A DNA stretch of 64,000 nt, taken from the NCBI RefSeq assembly GCF_004353905.1, contig NZ_SMOD01000004.1, forward strand, positions 124,001-188,000, given 5' to 3'. Position numbers and translations under genes: made by a program. Under the pieces are notes generated by a model. It saw only the letters and a list, made by a program, of their open reading frames with translations. It was not told the DNA's origin and did not search any database. Numbering within the stretch: position 1 is the first letter of the stretch; every line of letters begins with the position of its first letter. This document shows positions 1-9,037 of this stretch, piece by piece. Source of the stretch: Paraburkholderia guartelaensis (GTDB taxonomy: Bacteria > Pseudomonadota > Gammaproteobacteria > Burkholderiales > Burkholderiaceae).

Positions 1-714
1 CCAGACGCGCCGCGAAGTCGTGTCGAGCGTCGCGAACAACTGGTCGGCGGCGTAGGCCTGCGCCTTCGTGAGCGCATTGAAGAGCGTGGATTTGCCGGCG
101 TTCGTATAGCCCACGAGCGACACCGACATCGTGCGGTTGCGTTCGCGCTGACGCCGCTGCGTGCCGTGCTGGCGCCGCAGCTTCGCAAGCTTGCCTTGCA
201 GCATCTTGATGCGCTCGCCGATGAGCCGGCGGTCGGTTTCGAGCTGCGTTTCACCCGGGCCGCGCAGGCCGATACCGCCCTTCTGGCGCTCGAGGTGAGT
301 CCAGGCGCGCACGAGGCGCGTGGCGAGGTATTGCAGCTGCGCGAGCTCGACCTGCAGCTTGCCTTCGTGGCTGCGGGCGCGCTGGGCGAAGATGTCGAGG
401 ATGAGGCTCGTGCGATCGACCACGCGGCGATTGAGTGCGCGCTCCAGATTACGTTGCTGGGCGGGCGACAGCGCGTGATTGAAGATGACGATTTCGATGT
501 CGTTCGCCTCACAGGCGAGACGCAGTTCCTCGGCCTTGCCGCTGCCGATGAACATGGCAGCGTCGGGACTGGAGCGTCGCCCGGTGAGCGTGACAGCGGG
601 AGTGGCGCCCGCGCTTTTGGCGAGCAGGCTGAGTTCTTCGAGACTGGCTTCGAACTCGGTCTTGCCGAAGTCGATGCCGACGAGTGCGGCGTTGATCAAA
701 TTAGAGGATGTCAA
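1..714 (-). CDS. hflX: GTPase HflX (C-terminus cut off by window edge)
   Basis: Ribosome-associated GTPase of the HflX family, which splits stalled or heat-damaged 70S ribosomes. About 238 N-terminal residues are visible. They show the HflX N-terminal domain, the glycine-rich GETQLETDRR segment near residues 150-160, a basic coiled-coil linker (RRQHGTQRRQRERNR), and the G1 loop GYTNAGKST near residues 201-209; the rest of the G domain lies outside the window. No ATG fits the conserved N-terminus. The TTG at 714 is my preferred start, with a second in-frame TTG at 699. The gene follows hfq by about 60 bases on the same strand, the usual hfq-hflX arrangement, so it is probably co-transcribed with der and hfq. 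Confidence 0.93.
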   Translation of the reverse strand, partial: MTSSNLINAALVGIDFGKTEFEASLEELSLLAKSAGATPAVTLTGRRSSPDAAMFIGSGKAEELRLACEANDIEIVIFNHALSPAQQRNLERALNRRVVDRTSLILDIFAQRARSHEGKLQVELAQLQYLATRLVRAWTHLERQKGGIGLRGPGETQLETDRRLIGERIKMLQGKLAKLRRQHGTQRRQRERNRTMSVSLVGYTNAGKSTLFNALTKAQAYAADQLFATLDTTSRRVW

Positions 715-773
715 AATGAAAGCGGCCGGACCAGAGCAGCCTGCGAGGCGCCCCGGGCCGGCCGCGTCATGGG

Positions 774-1010
774 TCAGGACGCTTCCGTATCCGGGTGGAA
801 GTTCACCGGACGGGCCGGAACCACCGTGGAGATGGCGTGCTTGTAAACCATTTGCGTAACCGTATTACGGAGCAACACGACGTACTGGTCGAACGATTCG
901 ATGTTCCCTTGAAGCTTGATGCCGTTGACCAGATAGATCGAAACAGGCACGTGCTCCTTGCGCAGCGCGTTCAGAAACGGGTCTTGTAACAATTGCCCTT
1001 TGTTGCTCAT
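774..1010 (-). CDS. hfq: RNA chaperone Hfq
   Basis: Hexameric Sm-like RNA chaperone that pairs small RNAs with mRNAs. The 78-residue protein starts [19 protein letters not shown]. It has the Sm1 motif ([20 protein letters not shown], about residues 21-40) and the Sm2 motif with the Y-K-H signature ([11 protein letters not shown], about 54-64). The C-terminal tail is short compared with the 102-residue E. coli protein, which is normal for betaproteobacteria. It lies between der and hflX on the same strand. The 160-base gap from der is large enough to hold a promoter, but I did not identify one. Confidence 0.98.
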   Translation of the reverse strand: MSNKGQLLQDPFLNALRKEHVPVSIYLVNGIKLQGNIESFDQYVVLLRNTVTQMVYKHAISTVVPARPVNFHPDTEAS

Positions 1011-1172
1011 AGCAAACTCCGTATTTTTTTGCAGGTTTAACTTATATTGGGATGAAGAAAAAGAAATCCACCACCAATCGCTACACTATAGCTGATTCTC
1101 GTTCCCCCGCGCGGTTCCTGGCGGTTCGGCCAGGAGGCCTTTGCGGGGTAGCGAACGCTATTCAGCAACAGC

Positions 1173-2510
1173 CTAGTTTTTCTCTGTATAGGGATTCGTC
1201 GAGGAGCGAAACTCTATGCGCAATGGAGTGCCGGTGAGCGAGAAAGTTTCCCGGAAGCGGTTCTCCAGATAGCGCTTGTAGGTTTCGGTCACGGCGTCGA
1301 GTGCGTTGCCGTGAATGACGATAATGGGCGGGTTCTGTCCCCCCTGGTGCGCGTAGCGCAGCTTCGGACGCACCGGGCCGCGACGGCGCGGCTGCTGGAA
1401 CTCCACGGCTTCGATGAGCGCACGCGTGAGCTTCGGCGTGGGCAGTTTCGCCATGGCGGCGGCATAGGCGTCGTCCACCGAGCGCATCAGCGGGCCGATG
1501 CCGAACTTCTCTGTCGCCGAGATGAAGCGCATTTCCGCGAAGTCGAGGAACTTCAGCTTGCGCTGCAGGTGGTGCTTGGTGCGGTCGCGCGCGTGGTCGT
1601 CCATGCCGTCCCACTTGTTCACGCCCACCACGAGCGCGCGGCCCTGCTCCACCACGAAGCCCGCGATATGCGCATCCTGGTCCGAGATTTCCTGCTGCGC
1701 ATCGAGCAGCAGAATCACCACGTTGGCGTCGGCGATCGACTGCAGCGTCTTCACCACCGAGAACTTCTCGATCGCTTCGAACACCTTGCCGCGGCGACGC
1801 AGACCCGCCGTGTCGATCAGCGTGTACTTCTTGCCGTTGCGCTCGAAATCCACGTAAATCGAATCGCGTGTCGTGCCCGGCATGTCGAACGCGATCACGC
1901 GGTCTTCGCCGATCAGCGTGTTGACGAGCGTCGACTTGCCCACGTTCGGGCGGCCGACGATCGCAATCTTGATGCCGTGCTTCGCGGCGTCCTCTTCGCT
2001 TTCTTCGGGCTGGTCGGCGTACGCCTTTTCAAGCGCCTCGTTGATCATTTCCGTCACGCCGTCGCCGTGCGCCGCGGAAATGGCACGCGGGTCGCCGAGA
2101 CCGAGTTCGTAGAAGTCGGCTGCCACGGCGCTGTACTTCATGCCTTCGGCCTTGTTCACGACGAGGTAGATCGGCCGGCCGGTCTTGCGCAGGTAGTCGG
2201 CGATGTGCTTGTCCTGGGGCGCCAGGCCATTGCGGCCGTCGCAGATGAACACGACGATATCGGCCTCTTCGACGGCCTGGCGCGTCTGGCGCGCCATCTC
2301 GTGCAGGATGCCGTCCTTGGCGACCGGCTCGAAGCCGCCGGTGTCGACCACGAGATACGGGCGATCGCCCACGCGCCCTTCACCGTAGTGGCGGTCGCGC
2401 GTGAGGCCAGGCAGGTCGGCCACCAGCGCATCGCGCGAACGCGTGAGCCGGTTGAACAGCGTGGATTTCCCCACATTGGGGCGCCCGACGAGGGCGATTA
2501 CGGGTTTCAT
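1173..2510 (-). CDS. der: Ribosome biogenesis GTPase Der (EngA)
   Basis: Essential double-G-domain GTPase acting in 50S subunit maturation. The 445-residue length is typical. Two complete G domains are visible, each with its own [10 protein letters not shown]-loop (residues 9-17 and about 180-190). The first also has [14 protein letters not shown] and NKAE; the second has [18 protein letters not shown] and NKWD. A C-terminal KH-like domain follows, ending [14 protein letters not shown]. The gene sits downstream of bamB as in most beta- and gammaproteobacteria, but a 331-base gap separates them, longer than the usual overlap or short spacer. Confidence 0.98.
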   Translation of the reverse strand: MKPVIALVGRPNVGKSTLFNRLTRSRDALVADLPGLTRDRHYGEGRVGDRPYLVVDTGGFEPVAKDGILHEMARQTRQAVEEADIVVFICDGRNGLAPQDKHIADYLRKTGRPIYLVVNKAEGMKYSAVAADFYELGLGDPRAISAAHGDGVTEMINEALEKAYADQPEESEEDAAKHGIKIAIVGRPNVGKSTLVNTLIGEDRVIAFDMPGTTRDSIYVDFERNGKKYTLIDTAGLRRRGKVFEAIEKFSVVKTLQSIADANVVILLLDAQQEISDQDAHIAGFVVEQGRALVVGVNKWDGMDDHARDRTKHHLQRKLKFLDFAEMRFISATEKFGIGPLMRSVDDAYAAAMAKLPTPKLTRALIEAVEFQQPRRRGPVRPKLRYAHQGGQNPPIIVIHGNALDAVTETYKRYLENRFRETFSLTGTPLRIEFRSSTNPYTEKN

Positions 2511-2841
2511 CTGATCTTTTCTACAGTAAGGCGCAGCGCCGGAGAGTCCGGCGTGCTGCGCGGCAAGTCCCGCGCCTGCGGGGCTGCATCAGTTGCAAAT
2601 TATCACGAATTTCACGAGCCGGGCCGCGGCCCCGAGCCGAAAGCGCGGCGTGACCGGGGCTGGGCGCCGCGCAACCGCCGGGTGGCGATAACGGTGAACG
2701 GCGGGGTCGTGCACGCCGCCGTCCCAAAATGCGCATGGCCGGCTTGAGCCGGCCAGCGGACAAGGCATCGGAACCTGCTGGCTCCGGCGCCTCCTGCATC
2801 TGCTCGAAGCGCCGCTCGTGTGGCGCTCCCGCAGACGACGC
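2511..2841. other. Intergenic region between bamB and der
   Basis: This gap of 331 bases is GC-rich and holds no convincing coding frame on either strand. It contains the perfect hairpin described at 2736-2755. Near 2595-2615 there is a short AT-rich patch (TTGCAAATTATCACGAATTTC) that could hold a weak minus-strand promoter for der, but I could not find a matched -35/-10 pair. Nothing else was recognised. Confidence 0.6.
2736..2755 (-). terminator. Hairpin, possible attenuator between bamB and der
   Basis: The sequence TGGCCGGC-TTGA-GCCGGCCA forms a perfect 8-bp GC-rich stem with a 4-base loop. Read on the minus strand it is followed some bases later by ATTTTGGG, a poor T-tract. It may weakly terminate or pause transcription coming from bamB, or protect its 3' end. 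Confidence 0.4.
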
Positions 2842-3987
2842 TTAATGCGGACGCAGACCGTACAGGTCGCCGTCCTTCGTCTGCACGACCAGCGTATTGC
2901 CAGCGAGCACCGGCGCGGCCGTGATCGGGCTGCCGTCGGTCTTCACGCGCGAGACGAAGCTGCCGTCGTCGAGCGAGAGGAAATGCACGTAGCCTTGAAA
3001 ATCGCCGAGCACGACTGCGTGACCCAGCAATGCAGGCACGCTCACATCGCGGCTCTTGAGCTTCTCGTTCGTCCAGGTCGGCTCGCCCGTCGAAACGCTG
3101 AAGGCCTTCACGACCGACCAGTCGTCGCCGCCCACCACCGTGCTTTCATCCTGAGCGATGCCGCTCGTGCTCGAGAACGCCTTTTGCCACATCGGACGAC
3201 CGGAATTGGCGTCGAAGCAGCCAAGCTGGCCCTGGAACGTGACCGCACAGGTCGTAGCGCCTACCAGCGTGGGCGGGCCGCTCACGTCGTTGATGCGCTC
3301 GACTTCCGTCACGCCCTTCGGGTACGAAACCGGCGTTTCCCAGAAGGCGTCGCCGCTTTGCAGGTTGATCGCCGCGAACGAGCCGCCCGGGAATCCGGCC
3401 AGCACGGCCTGGTCGCCGGCGAACGTCATGCCCGCCGAAACGCGCAGGTTCAGCGGCACGGCGCGGTTGCGGTAGATCCACTTCTGCTCGCCCGTCTGAC
3501 CGTTGAACGCGACGATCTGGCCGTCGATCGTACGCACGATCACGAGGCCGTTGCCGACGAGCGGCGGCGAGATGATCTCGCCCGGCGCCTTGGCTTGCCA
3601 CGAGAGCTTGCCGTTTGAGTCGAGCACGTAGACGTCGCCCTTCAGGCCGCCGACGGCCGTGAGGTTACCGTCGCTGCCCACGCCCGCCGAGAGGTCGTCC
3701 TTGAGCTTGGTGCGCCAGACGTCCTTGCCCGACGCTGCGTCGATCTTCGCGACCGAGCCGTTCTCACCCGCTGCGTAGACGGCGTCGCCCACGGCGACCG
3801 GCGCGAACAGATAGCGGCCAGCCTTGCCGACACTCGACTTCCACACCTGCTGGACGTCCAGCGCCGGCTTGAATTCGGTCAGCGGCACCGGCACGCGGCG
3901 CACGTCTTTCGTCGATGAGCAGGCTGCGAGAGCCAGGACGGTCATCGCGAGAGCGACGGGCACAACGGTTCGTTTCAGCAGATTCAT
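2842..3987 (-). CDS. bamB: Outer membrane assembly lipoprotein BamB
   Basis: Lipoprotein partner of BamA in outer-membrane beta-barrel assembly. With the ATG at 3987 the protein is 381 residues and begins with a lipoprotein signal peptide (MNLLKRTVVPVALAMTVLAL) ending in the lipobox LAAC-S. An alternative ATG at 4002 would add five residues; neither has a clear ribosome site. The mature part is an eight-bladed beta-propeller of the PQQ/YVTN type with repeated W-rich blades (DVWRTKLKDD, KLSWQAKAPG, QKWIYRNRAV, PMWQKAFSS, PTWTNEKL). It lies 75 bases downstream of the YfgM-like gene, whose product is also a periplasm-facing partner of envelope biogenesis. Confidence 0.96.
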   Translation of the reverse strand: MNLLKRTVVPVALAMTVLALAACSSTKDVRRVPVPLTEFKPALDVQQVWKSSVGKAGRYLFAPVAVGDAVYAAGENGSVAKIDAASGKDVWRTKLKDDLSAGVGSDGNLTAVGGLKGDVYVLDSNGKLSWQAKAPGEIISPPLVGNGLVIVRTIDGQIVAFNGQTGEQKWIYRNRAVPLNLRVSAGMTFAGDQAVLAGFPGGSFAAINLQSGDAFWETPVSYPKGVTEVERINDVSGPPTLVGATTCAVTFQGQLGCFDANSGRPMWQKAFSSTSGIAQDESTVVGGDDWSVVKAFSVSTGEPTWTNEKLKSRDVSVPALLGHAVVLGDFQGYVHFLSLDDGSFVSRVKTDGSPITAAPVLAGNTLVVQTKDGDLYGLRPH

Positions 3988-4062
3988 CGGTGAACGACGC
4001 ATGAATGAAGTTGGTATGAATGGTTTCGCAATGCTGCGCGCACGCTCGGCACGCTTCGCAAT

Positions 4063-4692
4063 TTAGCCGCCGAGCGCATCCAGCTTGAACTGGATCAGCT
4101 GACGCTCGGAAGCGTCGCTCTTCGGCAGGCTGTCGAGGGCGAGCTTGTAGGCCGCGCGCGCGTCGTCGCGCTTGCCGGCCGCAGCCAGCAGATCGCCGCG
4201 ACCGTCGGCCACGATGCCCTTGAACGGACCCGAATCGGGTTGCGGAATCAGCGCGAGGCCCTGATCGTAGGCCTTTTCGTCGAGCAGGAGCGAAGCGAGA
4301 CGCAGCTTGGCGATCTGGCGGAATTCGTCGTCCTTGGCGTGGTCGGCGGCCCATTGCAGCTGCGCCTTCGCGCCGGCCGTGTCGCCCGCCATATAGAGCG
4401 CCTTCGCCACGCCGAGCGCCGTCATCTGCGCGTACGCCGTGCCGCCGAAGCGATCTTCCATGTCAGTCGCGACGCGCGTGAGCATGGCCTTGTCGCTGCT
4501 GTTCGCGGCCTGCTGGACCTGGTCGTACAGCACGGCGGCTTCGGCCGCCTGGCGGCGCTGCCAGAAGTTCCAGCCGTTCCACGCTGCGAGCGCGAGCAGA
4601 ACGATCAGCACGACCCACGTAGTGGCGTTACCCCACTGCCCCCACCATGCCTTGAAGCTCTCGATCGATTCCTGTTCGTCGTGGTAACTCAT
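4063..4692 (-). CDS. YfgM-like tetratricopeptide inner-membrane protein
   Basis: A 209-residue single-pass inner membrane protein of the YfgM family, which in E. coli is an ancillary SecYEG/PpiD partner that assists periplasmic chaperoning. The N-terminal cytoplasmic stretch (MSYHDEQESIESFKAWWGQW) matches the family start. One transmembrane helix follows at about residues 23-42 (TTWVVLIVLLALAAWNGWNF), then a periplasmic domain with TPR-like helix pairs (AEAAVLYDQVQQA, KALYMAGDTAGAKAQL, GDLLAAAGKRDDARAAY). Its place between hisS and bamB is the conserved hisS-yfgM-bamB-der order. Confidence 0.93.
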   Translation of the reverse strand: MSYHDEQESIESFKAWWGQWGNATTWVVLIVLLALAAWNGWNFWQRRQAAEAAVLYDQVQQAANSSDKAMLTRVATDMEDRFGGTAYAQMTALGVAKALYMAGDTAGAKAQLQWAADHAKDDEFRQIAKLRLASLLLDEKAYDQGLALIPQPDSGPFKGIVADGRGDLLAAAGKRDDARAAYKLALDSLPKSDASERQLIQFKLDALGG

Positions 4693-4772
4693 CGCGTAGC
4701 GATTCCTCGTTTATTCTGAAGCCTGTTTTCGAATGCGCAGCGACCTGAGCAGCCCCACCGGGGCGGCCCTTA

Positions 4773-6110
4773 TTAATCGTCGCCGTCTTCGGCGGATGCA
4801 ACCATCGCATTGATCAGATATTCGGTCAAGTCCTCAAGCGCTACCGTTTGTTGCTCGCTGCGGGCCTCCGCGGCCGTGCCGCGCAGCGCCTTCACACCGG
4901 CCTCGCCCCTGGCCACTTCGTCCTCGCCGAGCACCACCGCAAAGGCCGCGCCGCTTGCATCCGCACGCTTCATCTGCGACTTGAAGCTCGCGCTCTGACC
5001 ATCGGCGCTGCAATGCAAAATCACATCGAGACCCGTATCGCGCAGACGCTCCGCCACGATGAACGCTTTCTCGCGCGCGGCTTCGCCCTGGTGGACAACG
5101 TAGACATCGCAACCGTCTTCTTCCGGCACGAGGTCTTCTTCCTTGAGCAGTTCGAGAATGCGTTCGATGCCCATGGCCCATCCGCACGCTGCCGTCGGCT
5201 TGCCGCCCAGTTGCTCGATCAGCGGATCGTAACGGCCGCCCGCCGCGACGGTGCCCTGCGCGCCGAGCTTGTCAGTCACCCACTCGAACACGGTCAGATT
5301 GTAGTAATCGAGACCACGCACGAGACGCGGATTGATCTTGAACGGAATGTTGTTCGACTTGAGAATGCGCTGCAGCCCTTCGAAGTGCGCGAGCGACTCC
5401 TCGCCAAGGAAATCGATCAACTTCGGCGCCTTGTCCGCGATCTCCTGCAGCGCGGGATTCTTCGTGTCGAGCACGCGCAGCGGGTTCGTGTAGAGGCGGC
5501 GCTTGCCGTCTTCGTCGAGCAGATCGACGTGCTGCTCAAGGTACTTGATGAGCTCGACACGATGCGCCGCGCGCTCTTCGGCCACGCCGAGCGAGTTGAT
5601 CTCGAGCTTGATGCCGGTGAGACCGAGGTCGTCCCAGAGGCGTTGGCACATCAGGATGATTTCAGCGTCCGTATCGGGGCCCGCGAAACCGAGCGCCTCG
5701 ACGCCCACCTGATGAAACTGGCGATAGCGGCCGCGCTGCGGACGCTCGTGACGGAACATCGGGCCGATGTACCACAAGCGCTTCGGACCGTCGTAGAGCA
5801 TGTTGTGCTCGATCGAGGCGCGCACGGCAGCCGCCGTGCCTTCCGGGCGAAGCGTGAGGTTCTCGCCGTTGAGCGCGTCGGTGAAGCTGTACATCTCCTT
5901 CTCGACGATGTCGGTCACTTCGCCGATGCCGCGCGTGAAGAGTTGCGTATGCTCGACGATCGGCGTGCGGATATTTTGATAGCCGTACGAACGAAGCAGC
6001 GACTTCACCGTGGTTTCGAAGAATTCCCACAGCCCTGCCTCCTGCGGCAGGATGTCGTTCATGCCCTTCACGCCCGTGAGCTTTTCGGGCTTGCGTTTTT
6101 GTTCAGTCAT
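4773..6110 (-). CDS. hisS: Histidine--tRNA ligase
   Basis: Class II aminoacyl-tRNA synthetase that charges tRNA-His. The 445-residue sequence shows the class II motif 2 region ([19 protein letters not shown]), the histidine-specific motif with [15 protein letters not shown], motif 3 with [10 protein letters not shown], and a C-terminal anticodon-binding domain ([22 protein letters not shown] onward). The acidic C-terminus (ASAEDGDD) is slightly extended. It lies downstream of ispG. The 96-base spacer contains the four-copy 11-bp repeat described at 6147-6190. Confidence 0.98.
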   Translation of the reverse strand: MTEQKRKPEKLTGVKGMNDILPQEAGLWEFFETTVKSLLRSYGYQNIRTPIVEHTQLFTRGIGEVTDIVEKEMYSFTDALNGENLTLRPEGTAAAVRASIEHNMLYDGPKRLWYIGPMFRHERPQRGRYRQFHQVGVEALGFAGPDTDAEIILMCQRLWDDLGLTGIKLEINSLGVAEERAAHRVELIKYLEQHVDLLDEDGKRRLYTNPLRVLDTKNPALQEIADKAPKLIDFLGEESLAHFEGLQRILKSNNIPFKINPRLVRGLDYYNLTVFEWVTDKLGAQGTVAAGGRYDPLIEQLGGKPTAACGWAMGIERILELLKEEDLVPEEDGCDVYVVHQGEAAREKAFIVAERLRDTGLDVILHCSADGQSASFKSQMKRADASGAAFAVVLGEDEVARGEAGVKALRGTAAEARSEQQTVALEDLTEYLINAMVASAEDGDD

Positions 6111-6146
6111 TGCGTTGCGAATTGGCTTTATGCGGTTGTGCGTATC

Positions 6147-6190
6147 GAGCTACAAGCAGGCTACAAGCGAGCTACATGCGAACTACAAGC
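6147..6190. repeat. Four 11-bp tandem repeats between ispG and hisS
   Basis: Four head-to-tail 11-base units (consensus GAGCTACAAGC, one or two changes per copy) fill positions 6147-6190, directly in front of hisS, which starts at 6110 on the minus strand. The unit length is close to one helical turn, so each copy presents the same DNA face. No matching array was noticed elsewhere in the window. It is not part of a coding frame that I accept. Confidence 0.85.
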
Positions 6191-6206
6191 GGATCGACCG
6201 GCTTGC

Positions 6207-7526
6207 TCAGTTCGTCGCTTCGGCCTTGCCGTACTTGCGCGCGACGTAGTCGCTCACGATCTGCTGGAACTCTTCGGCGATGTGCTCGCCGCGCAGCGTC
6301 TTCACCTTCTCGCCGTCGATGAAGACCGGCGCCGCGGGGTTCTCGCCCGAGCCCGGCAGGCTGATGCCGATGTTCGCGTGCTTCGATTCGCCCGGACCGT
6401 TCACGATGCAGCCCATCACGGCGACGTTCATCGTCTCGACGCCGGGATACTCGTCGCGCCACAGCGGCATCTGCGCACGCAGATAGCCCTGGATCTGCGA
6501 AGCCAACTCCTGGAACAGCGTGCTGGTCGTGCGGCCGCAGCCGGGGCACGCGATGACCATCGGCGTGAACGAGCGCAGGCCCATGGTCTGCAGGATTTCC
6601 TGGCCCACCACGACTTCGCCCGTACGCGCACCGCCCGGTTCCGGCGTGAGCGAGATGCGGATCGTGTCGCCGATGCCCTGCTGGAGCAGCACGGAAAGCG
6701 CCGCCGTCGAAGCGACGATGCCTTTCGAGCCCATGCCCGCTTCCGTGAGGCCGAGGTGCAGCGCGAAATCGCAACGCTTCGCGAGTTCCTGGTAGACGGC
6801 GATCAGGTCCTGCACGCCGCTCACCTTGCACGACAGGATGATCTTGTCGCGGCCGAGGCCGAGTTCGACGGCGCGTTCCGCCGAGCCGATGGCCGACTGA
6901 ATGAGCGCTTCGTACATCACGCTTTGCGCTTCCCACGGCTCCTTGCGCGCACCGTTCTCGTCCATCATGCGCGCGAGCAGGTCCTGGTCGAGGCTGCCCC
7001 AGTTCACGCCGATACGCACCGGCTTGTCGTACTTGATGGCCGTTTCGATCATCTGCGCGTACTGCGTGTCGCGCTTCGCGCCCTGGCCCACGTTGCCCGG
7101 GTTGATACGATACTTCGACAGCGACTCGGCGCAGGCGGGATAGTCGCGCAGCAGCAGATGGCCGTTGTAGTGGAAGTCGCCGACGAGCGGCACCATCACG
7201 CCCATGCGGTCGAGCTGCTCGCGGATATGCGGCACGGCCGCCGCCGCTTCCGGCGTGTTGACCGTGATACGGACGAGCTCCGAACCCGCCTGCGCGAGTT
7301 CCTTGATCTGGATCGCGGTGCCGATGGGGTCCGCGGTGTCGGTGTTGGTCATCGACTGCACGCGCACCGGCGCGTCGCCGCCGATCGTCACCAGCTGGCC
7401 GCCCCAGCGCACATGCACAGCATGCGACTTGCGGCGCGGCGCGTGGCCGCCGAGAACCGGCTCGTTCGAGCAGATCTGACTGTTGCTGGTCGAGGATTGC
7501 GTTTCGCTTTGCATCGAAAAACCCAT
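6207..7526 (-). CDS. ispG: 4-hydroxy-3-methylbut-2-enyl diphosphate synthase (flavodoxin), IspG
   Basis: Radical-free [4Fe-4S] enzyme of the MEP isoprenoid pathway that converts MEcPP to HMBPP. The 439-residue protein has the TIM-barrel domain opening with [15 protein letters not shown], and the C-terminal ferredoxin-like cluster domain with [16 protein letters not shown] and [19 protein letters not shown], which supply the three cluster cysteines. The ATG at 7526 has GAGG five bases upstream. A 30-residue polar extension ([13 protein letters not shown]) precedes the conserved start. It follows rodZ after a strong terminator and so may need its own promoter, or depends on read-through. Confidence 0.97.
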   Translation of the reverse strand: MGFSMQSETQSSTSNSQICSNEPVLGGHAPRRKSHAVHVRWGGQLVTIGGDAPVRVQSMTNTDTADPIGTAIQIKELAQAGSELVRITVNTPEAAAAVPHIREQLDRMGVMVPLVGDFHYNGHLLLRDYPACAESLSKYRINPGNVGQGAKRDTQYAQMIETAIKYDKPVRIGVNWGSLDQDLLARMMDENGARKEPWEAQSVMYEALIQSAIGSAERAVELGLGRDKIILSCKVSGVQDLIAVYQELAKRCDFALHLGLTEAGMGSKGIVASTAALSVLLQQGIGDTIRISLTPEPGGARTGEVVVGQEILQTMGLRSFTPMVIACPGCGRTTSTLFQELASQIQGYLRAQMPLWRDEYPGVETMNVAVMGCIVNGPGESKHANIGISLPGSGENPAAPVFIDGEKVKTLRGEHIAEEFQQIVSDYVARKYGKAEATN

Positions 7527-7581
7527 TTACGCCTCACGCGCGCTTTTCGCCGACTAGTCGGCGGCGGCACTACGTGAATTG

Positions 7582-7625
7582 AAAAAGCGTCGCGGCCGGC
7601 AATGAGACTTGCCAGGCCGCGACGC
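7582..7625 (-). terminator. Intrinsic terminator after rodZ
   Basis: On the minus strand, immediately after the rodZ stop, an 11-bp GC-rich stem (7587-7597 with 7615-7625), extended inward by GGCAA/TTGCC past one bulged base, is followed by TTTTTC (7582-7586). This is a well-formed rho-independent terminator lying between rodZ and ispG, within what is otherwise a co-directional gene run. Confidence 0.75.
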
Positions 7626-7639
7626 ATGCCATGTCTTGA

Positions 7640-8836
7640 TCAGGGCAGCACGAAGCGCGCGACATTGCCACGCGCCGACGCGTACTTCGACGTGTCGACC
7701 GGCTGGCCGTCGATGGTCATCGACTCGATGCCGGCCTTGTTGCCCACGGTGACCTTGAGCGGCTCGGTGCCGGTGATCTCACGCGCGTCGCTGCCGTGGA
7801 TCAGGCCCGAGAAAACTTCTTTGCCATCTTTCTGGCGCACATTGACCCAGGTGTCCTGCGTCACGCGGATCGCGAACGTCGAGGTGTCGGCGCCATTGTC
7901 GGCTGCCGCGGCCTGCGCCGCCGCTGCGGCCGGTGCGCTCGCCGCCTGCGCGCGCGCAGCGCTTGCCGCGTTGGCAACGGCCGCCGCCGGTGCGGCGCTT
8001 GCAGCGGCAGGCTTCGCGGCCTGCGGTGCCGGTTGCGCAGCTTGAGGCGCGGGTTGCGCAGCTTGAGGCGCCGGTTGCGCAGCCTGCGGCGCGCTCGCCG
8101 TAGCGTCCTGATCGGGCGCCGCGTTGGCGTTGGCGTTGTCGCCCGCGTCGTTCGCGTCACCAGCCTGCGGCGCGGCGGACTGATCCGCGCCCTGAACGGC
8201 CGATGCACCCTCGTTGCCGGTCGCAACGCCCTGCGTCACGGTCGGCGACGACGCGCCCGTCTGCACGCTCGCGCCGTTCGCCATCGCCTTCAGGCGCGCA
8301 AACCAGGCCGACGATTCGCCACTGTTCGTGTGCCACATGGAAATCGCAAGCACCGCGATAACGATGATCGCCACGCCCCACAACCACGAGGCGCGGCGGC
8401 GCGGAGCCCGCGCGCCACTGCCGCCGAGCGAGAGCGAGACGCGGCCGCGCGGCAGATCGGAGCCCGCCGAAGCCGGCATCGACAGATCCGGCTGCGCCAT
8501 GCCGCGCTCGCGGCGCAGCGCCTGCGTGAACGGCGTGGAATCGGTACCGAGCAGCTTCGCGTAGGCACGCACCACGCCGAGCGCGAACGTCGTGTCCGGC
8601 AGATGGCTGATATCGCCCGCTTCGAGTTCGCGCAGCTTCGACACCGACACCTTCAGGCGCGCCGAGACATCTTCGATCGCCCAACCCTTGGCCTCGCGCA
8701 GCTGCGCAAGACGCGCGCCGGCCGCGGCCATCGTGTCGGGCACTGCCTGCACCGGCGAAGGTGTGGCGCCCGGCGCCGAACGACCTGCGTTGCTGTCAGT
8801 TCCGTCTGTCCCGAAAGGGTGCTGCGGCTCGCTCAT
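7640..8836 (-). CDS. rodZ: RodZ-like helix-turn-helix membrane protein (DUF4115)
   Basis: A 398-residue bitopic protein with the RodZ architecture, which links MreB to the elongasome and cell shape. It has a cytoplasmic Xre-type helix-turn-helix at about residues 39-105 (ARLAQLREAKGWAIEDVSARL), a basic linker with Arg/Ala runs, and one transmembrane helix (LWGVAIIVIAVLAISMW, about 151-167). A long Ala/Pro/Gln periplasmic linker and a C-terminal DUF4115 beta domain (WVNVRQKDGKEVFSGLIHG) complete it. The linker contains a 7-residue tandem repeat. AAGGA lies seven bases before the ATG. Rank order next to ispG and rlmN supports the assignment. The linker is Ala-rich and low-complexity, so linker length probably varies between strains. 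Confidence 0.88.
   Translation of the reverse strand: MSEPQHPFGTDGTDSNAGRSAPGATPSPVQAVPDTMAAAGARLAQLREAKGWAIEDVSARLKVSVSKLRELEAGDISHLPDTTFALGVVRAYAKLLGTDSTPFTQALRRERGMAQPDLSMPASAGSDLPRGRVSLSLGGSGARAPRRRASWLWGVAIIVIAVLAISMWHTNSGESSAWFARLKAMANGASVQTGASSPTVTQGVATGNEGASAVQGADQSAAPQAGDANDAGDNANANAAPDQDATASAPQAAQPAPQAAQPAPQAAQPAPQAAKPAAASAAPAAAVANAASAARAQAASAPAAAAAQAAAADNGADTSTFAIRVTQDTWVNVRQKDGKEVFSGLIHGSDAREITGTEPLKVTVGNKAGIESMTIDGQPVDTSKYASARGNVARFVLP
8010..8093 (-). repeat. 21-bp tandem repeat in rodZ linker
   Basis: Four in-frame 21-base units encode the heptapeptide QPAPQAA/KPAPQAA in the periplasmic linker of RodZ. The middle two units are almost identical (GGTTGCGCAGCTTGAGGCGC on the plus strand) and the outer two have diverged. 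The repeat preserves the reading frame and would be prone to copy-number change. Confidence 0.85.
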
Positions 8837-9037
8837 CCCAAAGTCCTTGCGTCGATTCTTTTCAATACTGGAACCGGTCAGGCGCGTCCCGCCCCGCCTC
8901 TATCCGATTCGCAGACCGTTTATAACAAAATGTGCGGCCAGTGTGCCGCTTCCGATCGCTTCTGCAACGTTTCTTTTACTACTGCCTACGGCCGCGCGTT
9001 TCCCCCGCACGCTGCCGTGGGCCCTCCTCATGCCGGC

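Noticed and set aside
4848..7577. A 909-codon open frame on the plus strand
   Set aside because: It is antisense to hisS and ispG, which are clearly conserved, and its product is Arg/Ala/His-rich, as expected for a shadow frame in GC-rich DNA.
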